A stretch of 64,000 bases of DNA. Source: Leucobacter sp. L43. Its GTDB lineage: Bacteria > Actinomycetota > Actinomycetes > Actinomycetales > Microbacteriaceae. The translations under genes and the position numbers were made by a program. Below, in pieces: positions 59,003 through 64,000 of the stretch (position 1 is its first letter; each line of letters begins with the position of its first letter). The stretch spans positions 1,674,001-1,738,000 of the forward strand of contig NZ_JAENJG010000001.1 in assembly GCF_016597785.1 (NCBI RefSeq), written 5' to 3'. The notes beneath the pieces were generated by a model that saw only the letters and a list, made by a program, of their open reading frames with translations, ran no database searches and was not told the DNA's origin.

Positions 59003-59899
59003 GTGTTCACCGGTCTCAGCGCGTTTCCCCTCACCCCCTTCGTCGACGATGCGGTCGACGCGGCCGCGTACGCGGGGCTGATCGAACGACTCGCCGCCTC
59101 CGGGGTCGACTCGATCACGGCACTCGGTTCAACCGGCTCGTACGCCTACCTCAGCCTGGAAGAGCGCTCCCGGGTGGCCCGCCTCGCCGTGGCCCACGCG
59201 GGTGCGACGCCCGTGCACGTCGGAGTCGGGGCGCTGCGCACCTCCCACGTGCTCGAGAACGTGCGGAGCGCCGAGGCCGCTGGCGCCTCCGGGGTGCTGC
59301 TCGCGCCGATGACCTATCAGCCGCTGACCCCCGATGACGTCTTCGAGCTCTTCGCGACCGTCGCCGACGCGACGGAGCTCCCCGTGATCGTCTACGACAA
59401 TCCCGGCACGACGCATTTCACCTTCACCACCGAGCTCTACGGCCGCATCGCGCAACTGCCCGGCATCGCTTCGGTCAAGATTCCCGCCCTCCCGGAGGGC
59501 GATGCCGCAGCGTCGGATCGCATGGCCCAGATTCGTGCGGTGCTCCCCGACCACGTGACGGTCGGCATCTCGGGCGACGCATCCGCCGCCGCGGGTCTCA
59601 CCGCGGGGTGCGACGCCTGGTACTCGGTGATCGCAGGCACCCTCCCAGAGGTCGCCCTGCGCATCGCCCGCGCGGCGCAGTCGGGAGGTCGCGACGCGGC
59701 GCTCCAGGCATCAGCGGAACTGCAACCGCTCTGGAATCTCTTCAGCACGATGGGCGGAAGCCTGCGCGTCACCGCCGCAATCGCCGAACTGCTCGGACTC
59801 GTCGCACCGCGATCGCTCCCGTTGCCGATCCTCGGCCTGACCGCAGCGCAGCGCGCAGAGGTTGCGCGAGTCTCAGATGAGCTCGGCCTCGGCGGCTGA
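59003..59899 (+). CDS. Dihydrodipicolinate synthase / N-acetylneuraminate lyase family aldolase
   Basis: A 298-residue class I aldolase. GSTGS at residues 42-46, Tyr131 (VYDNPG) and Schiff-base Lys159 (SVKIPA) match the DapA fold. The GSTGS loop differs from the GTTGE of true DapA, so a catabolic aldolase is more likely than lysine synthesis. The GTG start has GGAG about 8 nt upstream. It overlaps the following MFS gene by 23 bp. Confidence 0.86.
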   Translation: MFTGLSAFPLTPFVDDAVDAAAYAGLIERLAASGVDSITALGSTGSYAYLSLEERSRVARLAVAHAGATPVHVGVGALRTSHVLENVRSAEAAGASGVLLAPMTYQPLTPDDVFELFATVADATELPVIVYDNPGTTHFTFTTELYGRIAQLPGIASVKIPALPEGDAAASDRMAQIRAVLPDHVTVGISGDASAAAGLTAGCDAWYSVIAGTLPEVALRIARAAQSGGRDAALQASAELQPLWNLFSTMGGSLRVTAAIAELLGLVAPRSLPLPILGLTAAQRAEVARVSDELGLGG

Positions 59900-61115
59900 G
59901 GCGCCCGCCGCCTCCGGCGCCACCCGGCGGAGCGGCGGCCTCGCGCGATACGTCTTCGCCGCGACGCTCGTGCGCAGCGCCGACGGCGGCGCGGTCGTCG
60001 CGATCGTGCTGCTCGCGCAGTACACCGGTCTGCCAGCATGGGTGTCCGGCCTGTTGGGCGCGTCGATCACCGCGCCCCATCTGCTCGGCCCGTTCATCTC
60101 CCGGCGGCTCGACACCGCCCGAGACGGGCGCGTCGTCATCGCCGTCTCCGCCGTGGTGCACGGTGCGCTTCTCGGCGTCGCCGCGCTCCTCCTGCCCCAC
60201 ACCTGGGCGGCTCTGCCCGCCGTCCTCCTGTTCGTCTCCGGCCTGTTCGGCCCGATGCTCACCGGCGGCATCAGCAGCAGGCTTCCGGCGATCGCCGGGC
60301 CGTCACGGCAGCACCAGCGGCGAGCGCAGAGCTGGGACGTCGCGAGTTACGGCATCAGCGGCACGCTCGGCCCCGCCGCGGTGGCATGGATCGCCGCCGG
60401 ACCCGGGCCGCTGACGGCGGCCCTCGTACTCGCCGCGGCCGCGATCACCGGGGCGGCAGCGGTGCTGGCACTCCCCCGTCAGCCTCCCGTCACCGATGCG
60501 TCTGCAGTGCCCTCGCCGCTGCAGACCTTCCGGCAGATCTGGGGCTCCGGCCCGCTGCGGCGCACGCTCGCGCTGACCGTCACGGTCGCGTTCTCCGTCG
60601 CGGTGCTGCCGATCTACGCCGTGGCGATCGCTCCGCAGTTCGGCGGCGCCGCTCTGGCCGGAACGCTGGTCGCGGGCTACGGCGTCGGCAACCTGATCGG
60701 GTCGGCGCTGCTCATGGTGAAACCGCTCCCGGGCGACGCCGATCGACTCGTCGTCATGCTGTGCTTCGTCGTCGCCGCCGCCTTGGCCGTCGTGGCCGCG
60801 ATGCCGAGCTTCGTCGCAGCGCTCGTCGCCTGCGGGGCGGCGGGAATCGCGAACGCACTGTTCTTCGCTGCGACGCTCGCTGCGCGCAGCGAGTACGCAC
60901 CCGCCGAGGCCCGCGGTCAGGTCTTCATCTGGGTCGGCGCACTGAAGATCGCCGCCGGTTCCGCGGGAACGGCCACCGCCGGCGTGCTGCTCTTCGGGGC
61001 GGCGTGGATGCCGGTGGCCCTGGTGGCGGGCGTCTGCGTCCTCGCGGCGCTCGCGGGCGCGCGGTCGCGAGCCGCGGGCCTGTCACGCTCGGCGGGCGCC
61101 TCGGGCTCGCGGTAG
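59877..61115 (+). CDS. MFS transporter
   Basis: A 412-residue transporter with about 12 helices (ARYVFAATLVRSADGGAVVAI at the first). The loop with HQRRAQSWDVASYGISGT lies in the middle. It is translationally linked to the DapA-like aldolase by a 23-bp overlap, suggesting that it transports that enzyme's substrate or product. ATG 59877 is used; one five codons upstream is possible. Its stop lies in a terminator arm. Confidence 0.82.
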   Translation: MSSASAAEAPAASGATRRSGGLARYVFAATLVRSADGGAVVAIVLLAQYTGLPAWVSGLLGASITAPHLLGPFISRRLDTARDGRVVIAVSAVVHGALLGVAALLLPHTWAALPAVLLFVSGLFGPMLTGGISSRLPAIAGPSRQHQRRAQSWDVASYGISGTLGPAAVAWIAAGPGPLTAALVLAAAAITGAAAVLALPRQPPVTDASAVPSPLQTFRQIWGSGPLRRTLALTVTVAFSVAVLPIYAVAIAPQFGGAALAGTLVAGYGVGNLIGSALLMVKPLPGDADRLVVMLCFVVAAALAVVAAMPSFVAALVACGAAGIANALFFAATLAARSEYAPAEARGQVFIWVGALKIAAGSAGTATAGVLLFGAAWMPVALVAGVCVLAALAGARSRAAGLSRSAGASGSR

Positions 61116-61148
61116 CGGGAACGGGCACGGCCCCGCTCCCGCTACCGC
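61109..61148. terminator. Bidirectional terminator containing both stop codons
   Basis: GCGGTAGCGGGA (61109-61120) and TCCCGCTACCGC (61137-61148) form a 12-bp perfect stem. The left arm holds the TAG of the MFS gene and the right arm the TAG of the convergent YhgE-type gene. Confidence 0.8.
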
Positions 61149-63232
61149 GCCGCAGAGCGGCGAGCTCGCACGACGGCGAGCCCGGTGAGCACGAGGCCGG
61201 CCACCGCCCACAGCACCAGCAGCAACGCCGCGCTCCCGGCTGATCCTGCACCCGTGGCGATCGACTGGAAGCCGTCGAGTCCCGCCCCCAGCGGGCTGAC
61301 ATCGCCCACTGCGGCGAGCGCACCCGGAACCGTCGAGACGATACCGACCGCGAAGGCGACGACCAGCAGCACGAAGGCGAGGAACCGGCCGAGGCCGCCG
61401 AGCAGCGCGGAGAGTCCCTGCACGAGCAGCGTGAATGCGATCCCCGCGAGCAGCGCGAACCCGAAGAACCGCGCCCCCTGACCGAAGTCGTACCCGAGTG
61501 CGATCGGCATCGCCACCCCGGCGGCGGCCCCCTGGATCGCGCCGAGCGCGATCGCCGGAACCGCGCTCCGCAGCGTGATGTACCCGACTCCGCGGGCCGC
61601 GTCGCGCGCACGTCGCCAGAGCGGTGACAGCACGAGGAACGCGGCCAGGGCTCCCGCCCAGAGCGCGATGCCAGCGAAGAGCGGCACGCCCGATGCGGTG
61701 AACAGTTCGTCGCTCGCGCCGTCGGCCAGCACCGGCGTCGCCGCGGCGCGTGAGAGCTGCTCGCGCTCCGCGTCGGTGGTGACGGGCACGTTGTCGACCG
61801 CGGCCTGCAGCCCCGTCGCGAGCTCGCCGGCTCCGTCTTCGAGTTGCGCGGTGCCCTCGACGAGCTCCGAAGTGCCGTCCGCGAGCTGCGACGCCCCGTC
61901 AGCCAGCTGCGGGGCGTTCGCGGCGAGCTCCCCGGTGCCCGCGCTCAACTGCGCCGCTCCGTCGGCGAGCTGTGCCGCGCCGGACGAGAGCTGCCCGCCC
62001 TGCGCGGCCAGTTCGTGCAATCCGGAACCGAAGTCGGCGAGGCCCGCGGTGATCTGGCCGAGCTGCGCCGCCGGGTCGACACCAGGCGGGGTCGCACCGC
62101 CGAGTTGCTGCTGCAACGCCTGCGTGGCCTCGGCCACCCCGGCCGCGCCGTCGCTCGCCGTCTCAAGCCCCCCGCCAATGGCTCCGGCATGAGCTGTGAG
62201 CGCCTCACTCAGCCGTTCGCAGTACTCGACGTCGCCCGTCGACACCACGCAGTCGGTCACCAACGGTTCGATGTCCGCGCCGAACGAAGCGGCGCCGGTG
62301 CCTGCGGCCGTCAGCCCCTGCTCGAGCTGCGCCGACGGCTCGGCCGAAGCCGCCTGCAGCTGCGTCATCGCCCCGATGAGCGTCTGGAGCTGCTGCACCG
62401 CGGCGGTCGCACCCGCCGAGAGCTGCGGATACGCGTCGGCCAGCTGCTGAGCGCCGGCGACGTACTGCCCGACGCCGGAGGCCAATTCGCCGGAGCCGCT
62501 CGCCAACGTTCCGGCGCCGGACGCGAGCTGCTGCGTGCCGTCCGCGAGCTGCTGCGTGCCGTCCGCGAGCTGAACCGCGCCCTCGTCGAGCTGCGCGGTG
62601 CCCGTCGACAGTTCTGACACCCCGGTCGCCAACTGATCGGCTCCGTCGGCGGCGTCGCCCACTCCGTCTCCGAGCTCATTGAACCCGACGTAGACGCCGG
62701 CGACGAATTGCTCGCCGAGCTGCTCGTTCAGCACCTGCGTCGCGGTCTGCGTCACGATGCCAGACAGCGCTGCATCGATCAGACGTCCCCGATCGCTCTC
62801 AGTGACGTCGATCCGCGCCTGCCTGGCGTCTCCCGGCTCGCCCGACAGCGACGTCGCATCGGCGGAGAAGGTCCTCGGAATCGTCACGACGGTCGCGTAC
62901 CGGCCATCGGCGACGCCCTCAGCCGCGTCCTCGGCATCGGTCAGCACCCACGTGAAGTTCGCGGTGCCGTCGTCGCCGGCCGACGAATCGGATTCGGGCT
63001 CGCCGATCAGCTCGCCCGCGAGCACCCGTCCGAGCGGCACGGTCTGCCCGTCGACCTCGGCGGCCTCGTCGAGGTTCACGACGGCAGCGGTCACATTCTC
63101 GAGGCGCTCCGTGGGGTTCCAGAGCCCCCACAGCAGCACGCCGGCCACCGTCAGGGGCACGAGCATGATGCCGATGATCGTCGTCCATCGCACGGGTCGG
63201 TCGCTCTTGAGTCGGGTCAACGCGGCGCTCAT
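61142..63232 (-). CDS. YhgE/Pip-domain membrane protein with heptad repeats
   Basis: A 696-residue membrane protein of the YhgE/Pip (phage infection protein) family. One helix lies at residues 17-37, and about five lie after ~540. The extracellular middle (about 180-500) carries many LADGxxQLxxG-type repeats, likely a coiled-coil stalk. It overlaps the MMPL gene by ATGA. Relatives are seen in export and in type VII secretion contexts; the role here is probably envelope export with MMPL. Confidence 0.87.
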   Translation of the reverse strand: MSAALTRLKSDRPVRWTTIIGIMLVPLTVAGVLLWGLWNPTERLENVTAAVVNLDEAAEVDGQTVPLGRVLAGELIGEPESDSSAGDDGTANFTWVLTDAEDAAEGVADGRYATVVTIPRTFSADATSLSGEPGDARQARIDVTESDRGRLIDAALSGIVTQTATQVLNEQLGEQFVAGVYVGFNELGDGVGDAADGADQLATGVSELSTGTAQLDEGAVQLADGTQQLADGTQQLASGAGTLASGSGELASGVGQYVAGAQQLADAYPQLSAGATAAVQQLQTLIGAMTQLQAASAEPSAQLEQGLTAAGTGAASFGADIEPLVTDCVVSTGDVEYCERLSEALTAHAGAIGGGLETASDGAAGVAEATQALQQQLGGATPPGVDPAAQLGQITAGLADFGSGLHELAAQGGQLSSGAAQLADGAAQLSAGTGELAANAPQLADGASQLADGTSELVEGTAQLEDGAGELATGLQAAVDNVPVTTDAEREQLSRAAATPVLADGASDELFTASGVPLFAGIALWAGALAAFLVLSPLWRRARDAARGVGYITLRSAVPAIALGAIQGAAAGVAMPIALGYDFGQGARFFGFALLAGIAFTLLVQGLSALLGGLGRFLAFVLLVVAFAVGIVSTVPGALAAVGDVSPLGAGLDGFQSIATGAGSAGSAALLLVLWAVAGLVLTGLAVVRARRSAAR
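62531..62572. repeat. 21-bp perfect tandem duplication in the YhgE-type gene
   Basis: Two identical 21-bp units, 62531-62551 and 62552-62572, encode two copies of a seven-residue LADGTQQ-type repeat. The DNA identity shows recent duplication in the stalk. Confidence 0.9.
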
Positions 63233-64000
63233 CGTGCGCTCCCTTCGCTGTCGCTGAAATGCGACACAACTTCTGGTTTCACGGGGCTGATGAGCGGACG
63301 TTCTGTCGCGCTTTCAGCGGGCGGAGTCGAAACGGGGGACGGAACGCGGGCCGCGGCCGCGGCCGAGGTGCGGTCGAGCGTCACCAGCTCCGTGCCCTCT
63401 GGCAGGATCCGCCGCGCGAGCTCGGCGCCGCCGAGCACGACCGGCGTGACTTCTGGCGCCACTCCCCGTGCGACCGACACCGCATGCGCTGCGAACGCCG
63501 AACGCATGCCGTCGACGGCCGCCGACGAGGCATCGGCCTGCCCCGCCTCGCGCAGGTCGAGCACGAGTACGGCCGGGCGATCCTGCAATGCCTCGCGCAG
63601 CGTCGCCGGCGTCGCCCAGGCCGCGCGCGAGCGCAGGGATGCCGCGCGCTCCGGCAGCAGGAGGCCGGCCACCTTCGCCGTACCGGCGATGATCGGCCCG
63701 CGGCCCGACAGCGCTTCGGCGATCGGCACGGCTCGGCCCGTCTGCTGCGGGTCCAGCACCAGCGCTTCGCCGACTCCGACGCGAATCGTCGGCGCTCCGA
63801 CACCCGCCGCATCCGCGCCGCCAGACGTGCTCGCGGCGTCGCCGGGCAGGACGAGCGCGTCCGCCGCGATCCGCGCCTGTGGCATGTCCGCCGGCCATGC
63901 AGCGTGCACGATCTCGCGGGCGAGACCTTCGCCTTCCACATCGAACGACGGCAGCACGCGGCTCAGCCAGCCCGGCATGCTCCAGGCGCGGTCGCCGAGG
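63229..64000 (-). CDS. MMPL-family transporter, C-terminal part (partial, 5' beyond right edge)
   Basis: The frame is open to the right edge and reads LGDRAWSMPGWLSRVLPSFDVE at its start, the typical sequence just after the last helix of MMPL/RND transporters. So this is the cytoplasmic tail, about 257 codons, of a larger membrane transporter. An internal ATG at 63978 could mislead as a start. The tail is Ala/Asp-rich and ends by overlapping the YhgE gene. MMPL proteins export lipids or small molecules. Confidence 0.75.
   Translation of the reverse strand, partial: LGDRAWSMPGWLSRVLPSFDVEGEGLAREIVHAAWPADMPQARIAADALVLPGDAASTSGGADAAGVGAPTIRVGVGEALVLDPQQTGRAVPIAEALSGRGPIIAGTAKVAGLLLPERAASLRSRAAWATPATLREALQDRPAVLVLDLREAGQADASSAAVDGMRSAFAAHAVSVARGVAPEVTPVVLGGAELARRILPEGTELVTLDRTSAAAAARVPSPVSTPPAESATERPLISPVKPEVVSHFSDSEGSAR

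Overview
The window is high-GC DNA packed with genes on both strands. Many neighbouring genes overlap by ATGA or GTGA, and GTG starts are frequent. A complete phenylacetate catabolon, an ArsR-ArsC fusion, an LAXTG-type wall anchor and a sigma factor with a fused zinc-binding anti-sigma domain all point to a high-GC actinomycete. A member of Microbacteriaceae is my best guess from gene content, but the genus is not proven. No rRNA, tRNA, CRISPR array, insertion sequence or prophage was seen.

Layout. 1-2.5 kb: a flavin monooxygenase cut by the left edge and two flavin reductases. 2.5-9.4 kb: a META-type lipoprotein, a TetR/MFS divergent pair, an amidohydrolase, an Lrp regulator, a lipase-like hydrolase and a lipoate ligase with its accessory domain at the N-terminus. 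9.4-14.6 kb: a histidine kinase with a DMT transporter, a divergent response regulator, and a membrane acyltransferase. 14.7-26.5 kb: a uronate (2-keto-3-deoxygluconate) module. Its left, minus-strand arm holds two dehydrogenases, KDPG aldolase, KDG kinase and a quinone oxidoreductase. Its right, plus-strand arm holds a cupin, an ABC importer, a second 2-hydroxyacid dehydrogenase and KduI. An IclR regulator sits between them, and both arms carry the same KdgR-like operator. 26.6-27.8 kb: a sparse island with three small hydrophilic proteins. 27.8-32 kb: an Lrp regulator and the E1-alpha, E1-beta and E2 genes of a branched-chain-type 2-oxoacid dehydrogenase.

32-34.4 kb: an MHS-family transporter and a haloacetate-dehalogenase-like hydrolase. 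34.4-40.8 kb: a 1394-residue wall-anchored repeat protein divergent from a fused sigma/anti-sigma/membrane protein. 41.9-44.5 kb: an arsenic operon (Acr3, ArsR-ArsC fusion, ArsC) with a possible leaderless micro-ORF in front. 44.7-57.4 kb: the phenylacetate catabolon. It has a thiolase/hydratase/dehydrogenase/PaaZ operon, a TetR repressor with PaaK and PaaI, and the paaABCDE-paaG-thioesterase operon. 57.4-64 kb: a MocR-type regulator, a DapA-like aldolase, an MFS transporter, a YhgE/Pip-type protein and the C-terminal end of an MMPL transporter cut by the right edge.

How the genes work together. PaaK activates phenylacetate, PaaABCDE makes the epoxide, PaaG isomerises it, PaaZ opens and oxidises the ring, and the thiolase, hydratase and dehydrogenase finish to acetyl-CoA and succinyl-CoA. 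A shared 14-bp motif in front of both paa operons and the MHS transporter suggests one TetR regulon that includes uptake. In the uronate module KduI, KduD, KdgK and KDPG aldolase form a continuous route to pyruvate and glyceraldehyde-3-phosphate. Short tandem repeats, six units each, sit just upstream of three genes: the amidohydrolase, paaZ and paaB.
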